Source: Azospirillum sp. TSH64
GTDB taxonomy: Bacteria > Pseudomonadota > Alphaproteobacteria > Azospirillales > Azospirillaceae
Assembly (NCBI RefSeq): GCF_003116035.1
Contig: NZ_LGQW01000015.1
Span: forward strand, 6,357,887-6,421,886
Direction: 5' to 3'
DNA length: 64,000 bases
This document shows positions 26,632-34,531 of the stretch, piece by piece. How positions within the stretch are numbered: the stretch's first letter is position 1; each line of letters begins with the position of its first letter. A model generated the notes under the pieces. That model was not told the DNA's origin. It did no database searches and saw only the letters and a list, made by a program, of their open reading frames with translations. The position numbers and the translations under genes are program-made.

Positions 26632-27618
26632 TCACCCGCCGAACAGGTCGGCGAAGGCGCGCTTGTTGGCCTCGTCCTCGGCCAATGCCTTGGCCGGATC
26701 GTAGGGCAGCAGCGTGATGCCGGCCGGGTCGGGGAAGCCCGGCGGCGGGTTCACCCCCGGCAGCGCCGGCAGGAAGCCCTGGGCCGAGGCCAGCTCCTGC
26801 CCCTCGCGGCTCAGCAGGAAGTCGATGAACGCCTTCGCCGCCGCCGGGTTCTTCGCGGTGCTGAGGATCGCCACCGGCTCGCTGACCGCGCTGACGCCCT
26901 CCTTGGGGAAGACGAAGGCGACGGGCGCGCCCTTCAGATGCTCGCGGATCGGCAGGTAATCGACGATCATGCCGTAGAGCTTCGCCCCGCCGGCCACATC
27001 CTTCAGGATGCCGCCGTTGCCCTTGGCGGCGGTGACGGCATTGCGCTGCAACGCCTCGTAATACGCCATGCCCAGCGCCGGCTGCGCCTTGATCGACGCC
27101 ATATGGATGGCGGCGGCGCCGGAATAGAGCGGGCTCGGCATCACCGTGGTGCCCTTGGCCTCCGGCTTCAGCAAATCCTGCCATGAGGTCGGCTTCATCG
27201 GGGCGGCGGTGTTGTAGACGATGCCGGTGGTGATCAGCTTGGTGCCGAACCAATAGCCCTGCGCATCGTGCGTGCCGGGGCGGTAGCCCGCCACCGGAGC
27301 GCCCTCATAGGCTTGCAGCCGCTTTTCCGCCTTCAGCGATTCCATCGTCACCGCGTCGGCGATCAGCAGCAGGTCCGGCTGCGGCGCCCCGGCGGTGAAC
27401 TCGGCGCGCAGCTTGTTCATCAGCTCGGTGGTGCCGTTGCGGATCCACTCCACCTCGACGCCGGGGTTCTTCGCCTTGAAGGCCTCCACCGTCTGGCGGG
27501 CGTCCGGCTCCAGCTGCGAGGTGTAGAGCACCAGCTTGCCGGTGGCGCCGTCGGCCAGTGCCGCCTGTCCGAACGTGAGGGTCAGCACGGTGGCGAGGGT
27601 GGCGAGGAACGCCTTCAT
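26632..27618 (-). CDS. ABC transporter binding protein, Fe3+/phosphonate type
   Basis: A 328-aa periplasmic protein of the SBP_bac_6/Fe3+-binding superfamily. The start at 27618 gives a signal peptide (MKAFLATLATVLTLTFG, cleavage after ALA at about 22). The mature part begins KLVLYTSQLEPDARQTVEAFKAKNPGVEVEWIRNGT, typical of FbpA/AfuA and 2-aminoethylphosphonate-binding relatives. The paired-tyrosine iron site is not obvious. It pairs with the fused permease immediately downstream. The substrate is unassigned. Confidence 0.85.
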   Translation of the reverse strand: MKAFLATLATVLTLTFGQAALADGATGKLVLYTSQLEPDARQTVEAFKAKNPGVEVEWIRNGTTELMNKLRAEFTAGAPQPDLLLIADAVTMESLKAEKRLQAYEGAPVAGYRPGTHDAQGYWFGTKLITTGIVYNTAAPMKPTSWQDLLKPEAKGTTVMPSPLYSGAAAIHMASIKAQPALGMAYYEALQRNAVTAAKGNGGILKDVAGGAKLYGMIVDYLPIREHLKGAPVAFVFPKEGVSAVSEPVAILSTAKNPAAAKAFIDFLLSREGQELASAQGFLPALPGVNPPPGFPDPAGITLLPYDPAKALAEDEANKRAFADLFGG

Positions 27619-27741
27619 CTCTGTCGTCTCCGTTGGATCGGGGAGCCTTGTCTTACGCGATACCGATGACAGGCGCGTGACAATGGACGGAAAGGCCCAA
27701 ATCAATCAATAGAGCCTGGCAATAGGGGCCGGCAATAGGGG

Positions 27742-28560
27742 CTAGTCGATCAGCTTTCCGTCCTTGAAGAAGGGATAGGGGCCGTCATAGTCGCCGACCA
27801 TGGCGGTGTGGCTGACCACCCCGGTGTCGGCGCGCCACATGTGGATCTGATAGCCCGGCGGCTCCATCACGAAGGCCGACGGCGCATCGTCGCGCAGGTC
27901 GAGCGCCACCTGATGCGCGGTGGACGGCGCGGTCGAAGCGAGGGTGCCGGCCCAGCGCACCTGGATCGGCCGGTGCAGATGCCCACACAGCACCCGCTCC
28001 ACCTGAGGATGGCGGCGGACCACCGCGGCCATGTCCGCCGCCCCGCTCAGCCCCAGCCGGTCCATGTGGCCGATGCCGGTATCGAAAGGCGGGTGGTGCT
28101 GGAAGACGATGGTCGGCCGGTCCGGCTGTTCGGCCAGCCGTGCGTCGAGCCAGCCGAGCCGCTCGGCGCAGACCTCGCCGGCACCGGAGCCGGGCAGGAT
28201 GGTGTCCATGGCGATCAGCCGTACCGGCCACTCCTCCACCGTATAATGGAAGAACGGGCCGCCGCCGACCCGCGCCGCCAGATCGGGGAAGGCTTGGGCC
28301 AGCCCGGCGCGCTCGTCATGGTTGCCCGGCACCGCGAAGAGTGGGATGTCGAGCGGCCGCAGCAGTTCGAGCAGCCGCTCATACTCCTCCACGTCGCCGG
28401 CATCGACGAGGTCGCCGGTGGCGAGGATGACGTCGGGCCGGGGCGTCAGCGCCAGGATGGCGGCGACGGCGCGCTCCAGGAAGGGGGCGGTGTCGACGCG
28501 CCGGTAGGCGAGGCGGCCGGGCGGCTTGATGTGGGTGTCGGTGATCTGGACGATGATCAT
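27742..28560 (-). CDS. GpdQ/CpdA-family metallophosphodiesterase
   Basis: A 272-aa calcineurin-like phosphoesterase. Metal-binding motifs are all present: D-x-H in QITDTHI, GDLVDAG, GNHDE, HHPP and GHLH. Length and motif spacing match Enterobacter GpdQ (glycerophosphodiesterase) and the related cyclic-nucleotide phosphodiesterases. There is no signal peptide, so it is cytoplasmic. It lies between the ATPase gene and the second binding protein gene, which suggests that it cleaves an imported phosphodiester; this is inference. Confidence 0.85.
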   Translation of the reverse strand: MIIVQITDTHIKPPGRLAYRRVDTAPFLERAVAAILALTPRPDVILATGDLVDAGDVEEYERLLELLRPLDIPLFAVPGNHDERAGLAQAFPDLAARVGGGPFFHYTVEEWPVRLIAMDTILPGSGAGEVCAERLGWLDARLAEQPDRPTIVFQHHPPFDTGIGHMDRLGLSGAADMAAVVRRHPQVERVLCGHLHRPIQVRWAGTLASTAPSTAHQVALDLRDDAPSAFVMEPPGYQIHMWRADTGVVSHTAMVGDYDGPYPFFKDGKLID

Positions 28561-28601
28561 GGGATGGGCTCTCGGGGGGCTTGAGTGTTCGTTCGGGAGC
28601 G

Positions 28602-29666
28602 TTACGGAACCGCCAGCACCCGCGCCGGATCGACCCGCAGCCAGACCCGGTCGCCGCGCCCCAGTTCGCTGCGCCCGGCGGCGTCCACAGTCAGCGCCGG
28701 CCCGTCTGCCGGCTCCACCACCAGCCGGGTGCGGTCGCCCAGGAACACCGCGGCGGCGACGGTACCGCCCAGATGCCCGTCGGCCTCGCCGGCCAGCGCC
28801 AGATCCTCCGGCCGGACCAGCAGTTCCACCGCACCCTCCGGCCCGCTCCAGGGCAGCGTCGCCGATCCGATGGACAGCGTACCGCCGCGCGCCATCCCGC
28901 CCAGCCGGTTCATCGTGCCGATGAAGTCGGCGACGAAGCCGTCCGCCGGCTGGTAATAGATCTCGCGCGGCGTGCCGACCTGCGCCACCCGGCCCTTGGC
29001 CATCACGACGATGCGGTCGCCCAGCGCCATCGCCTCGCCCTGGTCGTGGGTGACATAGACGGCGGTGATGCCCAGCCCGCGCAGCAGCCGGTCGATCTCC
29101 AGCCGCAAACTGTCGCGCAGCTTGGCGTCCAGCGCCGTCAGCGGCTCGTCCAGCAGCAGCACGCGCGGCCGCACCACGAGCGCGCGGGCCAAGGCCACCC
29201 GCTGCCGCTGCCCGCCCGACAACTGGTCGATCCGCCGCCCGGCGAACTCGCCCAGATGCATCAGATCCAGCATCTCCTCGACCCGGCGCCCGCGGTCGGC
29301 GCGGGCAATTTTGCGAACCTTCAGCCCATAGGCGACATTCTCCGCCACCGTCATGTTGGGGAACAGGGCGTAGCTCTGGAACACCATGCCGACGTTGCGC
29401 CGCTCGATGGGGAGCGCCGTGACGTCCTCCTCGCCGAACAGCACACGGCCACCCGGATCGGGGCTTTCCAGCCCGGCGATGATGCGCAGGGTCGTGGTCT
29501 TGCCGCAGCCCGACGGGCCGAGGAAGACGATGGTCTCGCCGCCGCGGATGGTCAGGTCCAGCGGCTCCAGCGCGCGGGCGCCGCCGGCGAAGGTCTTGCC
29601 GCAGCGCTCCAGGCGGATCGGCACGGCGTCGAGGTGGAAGCTGTTCTGCATCACGCTGTCTGGCAT
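28602..29666 (-). CDS. ABC transporter ATPase (PotA/FbpC type)
   Basis: A 354-aa nucleotide-binding subunit with Walker A GPSGCGKTT, Q-loop VFQSYALFPNMTV, signature LSGGQRQRVALARAL, Walker B LLLDEPLTALD and H-loop VTHDQGEAMAL. A TOBE domain lies in the C-terminal third (ELLVRPEDLALAGE). It follows two permease genes and is the only ATPase of the 24776-32389 gene block, so it may energise both permease sets. Confidence 0.92.
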   Translation of the reverse strand: MPDSVMQNSFHLDAVPIRLERCGKTFAGGARALEPLDLTIRGGETIVFLGPSGCGKTTTLRIIAGLESPDPGGRVLFGEEDVTALPIERRNVGMVFQSYALFPNMTVAENVAYGLKVRKIARADRGRRVEEMLDLMHLGEFAGRRIDQLSGGQRQRVALARALVVRPRVLLLDEPLTALDAKLRDSLRLEIDRLLRGLGITAVYVTHDQGEAMALGDRIVVMAKGRVAQVGTPREIYYQPADGFVADFIGTMNRLGGMARGGTLSIGSATLPWSGPEGAVELLVRPEDLALAGEADGHLGGTVAAAVFLGDRTRLVVEPADGPALTVDAAGRSELGRGDRVWLRVDPARVLAVP

Positions 29667-29679
29667 CGTGGAAAGGACC

Positions 29680-30483
29680 TCAAACGGACGGACGGCCGCG
29701 CCTGGACAGACCCTGCATCAGGATCAGGCTCGGCACAATCATCAGGAAGAAGACGAGGGTGTAGGCGCTGCCGATCTCGATCCGCAGCGAGGCATAGCTG
29801 TCGGCCAGCCCGACCGGCAAGGTCTTGGTCAGCGGCGTGTGCAGCAGCCAGGTCAGGTTGAATTCCCCCACCGACAGGGTCAGCACCATCAGCGACCCGG
29901 CCAGGATGCCGGATCGGCAGTTGGGCAGCACCACCGTGGCGAAGCGGCGCAGGAAGCCGGCGCCCAGGCTGGCCGCCCCCTCCTCCAGCGTCGTCAAATC
30001 GATGGAGCCCATCACCGCCAGCACGGCGCGCACCATGAAGGGCAGGGTGAACAGCACATGGCCGATCAGGATGAACAGCCAGCTGCCGCGCAGATCCCCG
30101 ACGCCGCCATAGGTGACGATCAGCGCCAGCGCGGTGGCGAGGCCGGGGATGGCGACCGGCATCATCAGCAGCTCTTCCACCAGCCGGGCGATCCGGCCGG
30201 GACGCCGCGCCAGCGCATAAGCCGCCGGAACGCCCAGGACCAGCGTGCAGGCCAGACAGGCGAAGGCGATCTGCAGGGACAAGAGGATGGTGCCGGAATA
30301 GACCCGCAGAACCTCGTCGACCCAGCGCAGGGTCAGGCCGCTCTTCAGGCCCACGAAGTAATTGGCGGTCAGCCCGGCCAGCATCGACATCGCCATCGGC
30401 ACGGTCAGCAGGGCGCAGACCAGCAGGGTGAAGCCCAGTTGCAGCCAGAACCCCCAGCCGCGTCGGTGGGAAAGGTCACGCAT
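29680..30483 (-). CDS. ABC permease, PotC-like
   Basis: A 267-aa inner-membrane subunit with six helices. The EAA loop region is LTTLEEGAASLGAGFLRRFATVVLPNCR. The start ATG at 30483 lies 5 bp after the stop of the preceding permease gene and has a GGGGTGA ribosome site. It is second in the importer SBP-permease-permease-ATPase. Confidence 0.9.
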   Translation of the reverse strand: MRDLSHRRGWGFWLQLGFTLLVCALLTVPMAMSMLAGLTANYFVGLKSGLTLRWVDEVLRVYSGTILLSLQIAFACLACTLVLGVPAAYALARRPGRIARLVEELLMMPVAIPGLATALALIVTYGGVGDLRGSWLFILIGHVLFTLPFMVRAVLAVMGSIDLTTLEEGAASLGAGFLRRFATVVLPNCRSGILAGSLMVLTLSVGEFNLTWLLHTPLTKTLPVGLADSYASLRIEIGSAYTLVFFLMIVPSLILMQGLSRRGRPSV

Positions 30484-30488
30484 GATCG

Positions 30489-31376
30489 TCACCCCGCCGC
30501 CGCAACCGACGTGCCGGCGACGCTGCGCGCCACCGCCAGCGCCGCCCAGGTGATGAGGCCGAGCAGGACGCTGAGCGCCGCCGCCGCGGCGATGTTCGCC
30601 TGGAGCGTGAATTCGGTGTAGATCGTCATCGGCAGCACATTGATCCGGGTGGCGAGCGTGAAGGCGGTGCCGAACGCACCCATCGAGGTGGCGAAGCACA
30701 AGGCACCCGCCGAGATCAGCGCCGGTTTCAGCGCCGGCAGGATCACGTCGGCCACCACTCGCCAGGAGGAGGCGCCCAGCGAGCGCGCCGCCTCCTCCAG
30801 CCGCGGGTCCAGCTTCTCCGCCGCCGCCATCACCGTCAGGATGACGCGCGGGATCGAGAAATAGACGTAGCCGAGGAACAGACCGGCCATCGAATAGGCG
30901 AAGACCAGCTTCCCCGCCCCCAGCGCCTGGGTGATGGTGCCGATCAGCCCCTGACGCCCGGCCAGCATGATGACCATGAAGCCGATGACCACGCCGGGAA
31001 AGGCCAGCGGAAAGGTCAGCAGCGCCACCAGCAGGGCATGGCCGGGAAAGCGGTTGCGCACCAGGAACAGCCCGGCGACGGTCGATACCGCCAGCGTCAC
31101 CAAAGTCACCCCGGCCGACAGCGCCAGCGTGGAGATCAGGCTGTCGAGATGGCCGGGATCGGCCAGCGTGGTCAGATAGGCCGACCATCCCGCCGTCCCG
31201 CCGGCGCCGATCAGGATCAGCCGGACCAGCGGCAGCAGGAAGAAGGCGGCGAACACCACCGCCGCCGGAGCCAGCAGGGCCGCCAGCCGCAGCGGCTCGC
31301 CCGCCCACCCCGGCCGGACCGGCGGACGGGCCGCCGGCCGGTGGGGAAGGGGGGCGTCCTGCGCGCAGGCGCTCAC
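30489..31376 (-). CDS. ABC permease, PotB-like
   Basis: A 295-aa inner-membrane subunit from a GTG at 31376 that overlaps the binding-protein stop (AAGTGAGC). This start is chosen because the frame further upstream is shadow sequence of the binding-protein gene. It has six helices and the EAA loop DPRLEEAARSLGASSWRVVADVILPALKPA. It works with the next permease as a heterodimer. Confidence 0.88.
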   Translation of the reverse strand: MSACAQDAPLPHRPAARPPVRPGWAGEPLRLAALLAPAAVVFAAFFLLPLVRLILIGAGGTAGWSAYLTTLADPGHLDSLISTLALSAGVTLVTLAVSTVAGLFLVRNRFPGHALLVALLTFPLAFPGVVIGFMVIMLAGRQGLIGTITQALGAGKLVFAYSMAGLFLGYVYFSIPRVILTVMAAAEKLDPRLEEAARSLGASSWRVVADVILPALKPALISAGALCFATSMGAFGTAFTLATRINVLPMTIYTEFTLQANIAAAAALSVLLGLITWAALAVARSVAGTSVAAAG

Positions 31377-32389
31377 TTCACCTCCGCCTGATAGCGGTCC
31401 ATGAAGCCCTTCTGCGCCTCGGCCATACGAACCAGATCGACCGGCTTGGCGCGGGCATAGTCGGCGGCCGGCAGGAACTTGGCCGCGGTCTCCGGCGACA
31501 TCGCCTCGGCGCGCACCGGGCGCATGAAGGCGTTGGCCCACAGGGTCTGGCCCTTGTCGGACAGCACATAGTCCAGCACCTTCTTCCCGTTCTCCGGGTT
31601 CGGGCCGTTCTTGACCAGCGCCATCACATAGGGGACCGACACCGTGCCTTCTGTCGGGATGACGAAGGCGACCGGCGCCTTGTCGGTGTATTTGGCGCGG
31701 TAGGCATTGAAGTCGTAGTCGATCAGGATCGGGATCTCGCCCGACAGCACGCGGGCGTAGGAGGTCTGCTTCGGCACGATGGGCTGGTTCTTCTGCAAGT
31801 CCCTGAACCAGCCGACCGCCTTGTCGAAGCTGCCGTAATCGCCGCCCAGCGCCAGATTGACCGCCACCGCGCCGACATAGCCGACGGCCGCACTGGTCGG
31901 GTCGAGATAGCCGACCATGCCCGAATAATCGGGCTTCAGCAGGTCGGCCCAGCTCTGCGGCACCGGCTTGCCGCCCAGCGCCTCGGTGTTGACGAAGAAG
32001 CCCAGCGTGCCGCTGTGGATGGCGAACCAGTTGCCGTCGGCATCCTTCATCCCGTCGGGGATGTCGGCCCACGCCGCCGGCTTGTAGGGGGTGACGATGC
32101 CGGCCGCCTTGGCCTGGATGCCGACCGGCCCGCCGAGATAGGCGACGTCGGCCACCGGCTTGTCCTTTTCCGCCAGCATGGCGGCCATTGCCTGGCCCGA
32201 GTTCTTGTTGTCGAACGGCACGGCGATGCCGAGATCGGCCTTGATCGCCTTCAGCTGCGACGCCCAGTCCGCCCATTCCGGCGGGCAGTTGTAGCAGATC
32301 GCGACCGGTTCCGCGGCTGCGGCGGGTGTCACCACTGTGGTCAGGGCGGCGGCCAGCGCGGCAGCGCCGAGAAGGAGCGGCTTGAACAT
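31373..32389 (-). CDS. ABC transporter periplasmic binding protein (polyamine/Fe-like)
   Basis: A 338-aa family-1/6 solute-binding protein with a signal peptide (MFKPLLLGAAALAAALTTVV, cleavage after AAAA-E at about 26). The mature N-terminus has a notable CYNCPPEWADW segment, two closely spaced cysteines in place of the usual beta-strand opening. It is first in the importer operon and directly follows the LacI gene. The substrate is unknown; the adjacent phosphodiesterase suggests an organophosphate or phosphodiester. Confidence 0.85.
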   Translation of the reverse strand: MFKPLLLGAAALAAALTTVVTPAAAAEPVAICYNCPPEWADWASQLKAIKADLGIAVPFDNKNSGQAMAAMLAEKDKPVADVAYLGGPVGIQAKAAGIVTPYKPAAWADIPDGMKDADGNWFAIHSGTLGFFVNTEALGGKPVPQSWADLLKPDYSGMVGYLDPTSAAVGYVGAVAVNLALGGDYGSFDKAVGWFRDLQKNQPIVPKQTSYARVLSGEIPILIDYDFNAYRAKYTDKAPVAFVIPTEGTVSVPYVMALVKNGPNPENGKKVLDYVLSDKGQTLWANAFMRPVRAEAMSPETAAKFLPAADYARAKPVDLVRMAEAQKGFMDRYQAEVK

Positions 32390-32410
32390 GATCCGGGGGG
32401 TCTCCGTTCG

Positions 32411-32420
32411 GAAAGCGCTT
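32411..32420. promoter_or_regulatory. LacI-type operator candidate before the importer operon
   Basis: GAAAGCGCTT contains the palindrome AAGCGCTT with the central CG typical of LacI/GalR operators. It overlaps the stop codon of the LacI gene and lies 22 bp upstream of the binding-protein start. Confidence 0.4.
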
Positions 32421-33438
32421 AGGAGGATTTAGACGGTGCCGGGCCGAGCGATTCGCCCGGACGCAGGGTGAAGGGCAGCATCACGGCGCGGCCCTGCAAT
32501 TCGCCGGAAAAGCCGGTGCGCAGGCATTCGAAGGCGGTGGCGCCCATGGCGCGGGCCGGCTGCACCAGGGTGGCGAGGCTGGGGGCCATCAGCCGCCCGA
32601 CCTCGATGCCGTCGAATCCGCAGACCGACAGGTCGTCGGGCACCGACAGGCCGAGGTCGCGCAGCGCCCGGATGGTGGCGAGCGCCAGCATGTCGTTGGA
32701 GGCGAAGAAGGCCGTCGGCCGCTCCGGCCCCTCCAGCAGGGGGGCCAGCCGGTGGGCCAGCCGCAGCTCGTTGAAATCGACCTCCACCACCGGCCCCGGC
32801 GGCAGCCCGGCATCGGCGAGCGCCGACGACCAGCCGGCATGGCGCCGGCGCGAGCGGTCGGACTGGCGGAAGCGCCCGGCGATCATGCCGATGCGCCGGT
32901 GGCCGAGCGCCGTCATCCGCTCCACCACCGCGCGGGAGGCCGCGACATTGTCGACGGACACATGGGCGCGCGGCACCCGTTCCGGCTGGTTGTAGGCCAG
33001 CACATAGGGCAGCCGCACCTCGTCCAGCGTGTCGAGCGACCCGCTGCGGTCGGCATCGGCGACGGTCAGCACCAGCCCCTCGACCCGGTTGGACAGCAGC
33101 CCTTCGATGGCGCGCACCTCCCGTCCCGGATCGTAGTCGGTGGAGGCGATCAGCACGCTGTAGCCGGCCTCCGCCGCCGCGTCCTGGATGCCGGCGACGC
33201 TTTCGGCGAAGACGGGATTGGTCAGCGACGGCACCAGCACGCCGACGGTGCGGGTGCGCGCCGCCTTCAGGTTGCGGCCGATGGTGCTGGGGCGGAAGGA
33301 CAGGTCGGACGCGGCGGCGCGGACCTTTTCCATGGTTTCCGGCGTGGCGTTGCCGCTGCCGTTCAGCACGCGCGACACGGTGGCGATGGACACCCCGGCG
33401 CGCGCCGCCACGTCGCGGATCGTCGCCACGCGGTCCAT
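32419..33438 (-). CDS. LacI-family transcriptional regulator
   Basis: A repressor of 339 aa from ATG 33438 (MDRVATIRDVAARAGVSIATVSRVLNG); ATG 33456 is an alternative. The helix-turn-helix is at residues 5-26 and the hinge RPSTIGRNLKAART near 50-63. The periplasmic-binding-protein-like effector domain begins VGVLVPSLTNPVFAESVAGI. It probably controls the transport genes transcribed after it and its own gene, through the operators at 33587-33620. Confidence 0.92.
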   Translation of the reverse strand: MDRVATIRDVAARAGVSIATVSRVLNGSGNATPETMEKVRAAASDLSFRPSTIGRNLKAARTRTVGVLVPSLTNPVFAESVAGIQDAAAEAGYSVLIASTDYDPGREVRAIEGLLSNRVEGLVLTVADADRSGSLDTLDEVRLPYVLAYNQPERVPRAHVSVDNVAASRAVVERMTALGHRRIGMIAGRFRQSDRSRRRHAGWSSALADAGLPPGPVVEVDFNELRLAHRLAPLLEGPERPTAFFASNDMLALATIRALRDLGLSVPDDLSVCGFDGIEVGRLMAPSLATLVQPARAMGATAFECLRTGFSGELQGRAVMLPFTLRPGESLGPAPSKSS

Positions 33439-33586
33439 CGCGCGTCCGTCCGCCATCCGTCCATCGCCCGCCCGCATTCCGCCCCGCACCATCCGCCAAC
33501 CCTTGTTCCAGGCTGTTGTTTCCGGCGCCGGCCGATCCGGCGCGGGTGCAGAGTGGCGGCGGTGTGTTGCAATCGCATGACGTCGT

Positions 33587-33620
33587 GAAAACGGTTTCGT
33601 GAAGAATGGAAACGTTTCCA
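33587..33620. promoter_or_regulatory. twin LacI-type operators
   Basis: GAAAACGGTTTC at 33587-33598 and the perfect palindrome TGGAAACGTTTCCA at 33607-33620 both have the central CG of LacI-family sites. Their centres are 21 bp apart, two helical turns. They lie about 150-180 bp upstream of the LacI start and probably serve autoregulation. Confidence 0.65.
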
Positions 33621-33639
33621 TGCGCCCGAACCGGTTGAA

Positions 33640-33664
33640 GCGCTGCCCTCCGAAGGCAGAGGTC
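33640..33664 (+). repeat. duplicated fragment of tRNA-Arg(CCG)
   Basis: Twenty-five bases identical to the anticodon arm and adjoining bases of the tRNA at 33788-33812, including the full stem CTGCC/GGCAG and loop. It is not part of an intact tRNA. Such partial tRNA copies mark past recombination or integration at a tRNA gene. Confidence 0.8.
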
Positions 33665-33763
33665 GAAGGGCGGACGAGGGTGTCTGCAAGCTGTCGGAAA
33701 ATCTGTGATTTTTGTGTTTGCGTCCCCGAATGGCTTGGGCTATGTTGCGCCTCCACCAGCGAT

Positions 33764-33840
<77 letters not shown>

Positions 33841-33847
33841 TCGATTT

Positions 33848-33888
33848 GCGCTAGAGCGTTGATTTAACAGTTAAATCCGCTCTAGCGC
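33848..33888. repeat. long two-part hairpin after tRNA-Arg
   Basis: GCGCTAGAGCG pairs with CGCTCTAGCGC (11 bp) and GATTTAAC with GTTAAATC (8 bp), leaving a 2-nt bulge and a 1-nt loop. It begins 7 bp after the tRNA. It could process or terminate the tRNA transcript, or be a dispersed intergenic repeat. Confidence 0.7.
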
Positions 33889-34036
33889 GTATCGCCTCCC
33901 CATCAGATTTTTCCTTGGTCTTTCGAGCCTGCCAGTGGACGATCACGGAAGTTGTTCGGCTGTCGGCTCGCGATCCACAATCTGCTGCCCGACAATATCC
34001 TAAAATACTGATTGGTTGATTGCATAGGCGCCAAAA

Positions 34037-34321
34037 CTAAACCTTGGGCTGGCATTTGTATACGCCTGAAATCTTTCTCCCAGCTCCCGCGGCGACTTCA
34101 TCGAGCGCTATGAATCTTACGGATTCCTCCGAAGAACAATAGCCATTGATTCTAATCATATACTCCAATTCTTGAGCGGCGGATTTGCCCTGATCGCCTG
34201 TCCCCGTCCAATAGGTAACTGAACTTCCCATGGTTCCGTCCGGCAGCAGAGCCGCATGCGGGCCATCCTTGGCGCCGCATCCCACAACCAACAATATCGC
34301 CGGAAGAATTAGCGCCTTCAT
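34037..34321 (-). CDS. small predicted lipoprotein
   Basis: A 94-aa ORF from ATG 34321 (the first ATG at 34333 adds four residues). The N-terminus MKALILPAILLVVGCG is a short signal with a lipobox (VVGC). The mature part has two further cysteines and no recognised domain. The surrounding DNA is clearly AT-richer than the rest of the window, suggesting recent acquisition next to the tRNA. No function is assigned. Confidence 0.55.
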   Translation of the reverse strand: MKALILPAILLVVGCGAKDGPHAALLPDGTMGSSVTYWTGTGDQGKSAAQELEYMIRINGYCSSEESVRFIALDEVAAGAGRKISGVYKCQPKV

Positions 34322-34531
34322 ATTTTCTCTCATAAGTTGGTTTCTGAATTTGCCCTGCCGTGGCCGCCGGGTAAAGGATAGTTTTTGTCATGCACCGCCC
34401 GCCGGCAGCGCCTCCTGACCCAGCTGACGGATGCGCCATGGCGCGGCGCTCGGCGCTCCCGCACCGGAACCGCACTCACCGCAAGATTTTGCAGAAGGCG
34501 TTGCAGAAAAGGCGTTGCAGTCCGGGGGACC

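Noticed and set aside
24437..26704. Plus-strand ORF of 755 codons opposite the fused permease
   Set aside because: Gln/Arg-rich shadow frame without recognisable product.
34491..34521. GCAGAA-GGCGTT near-tandem repeats after the MHYT-HD-GYP gene
   Set aside because: Only two imperfect units with differing length; not distinguishable from chance.
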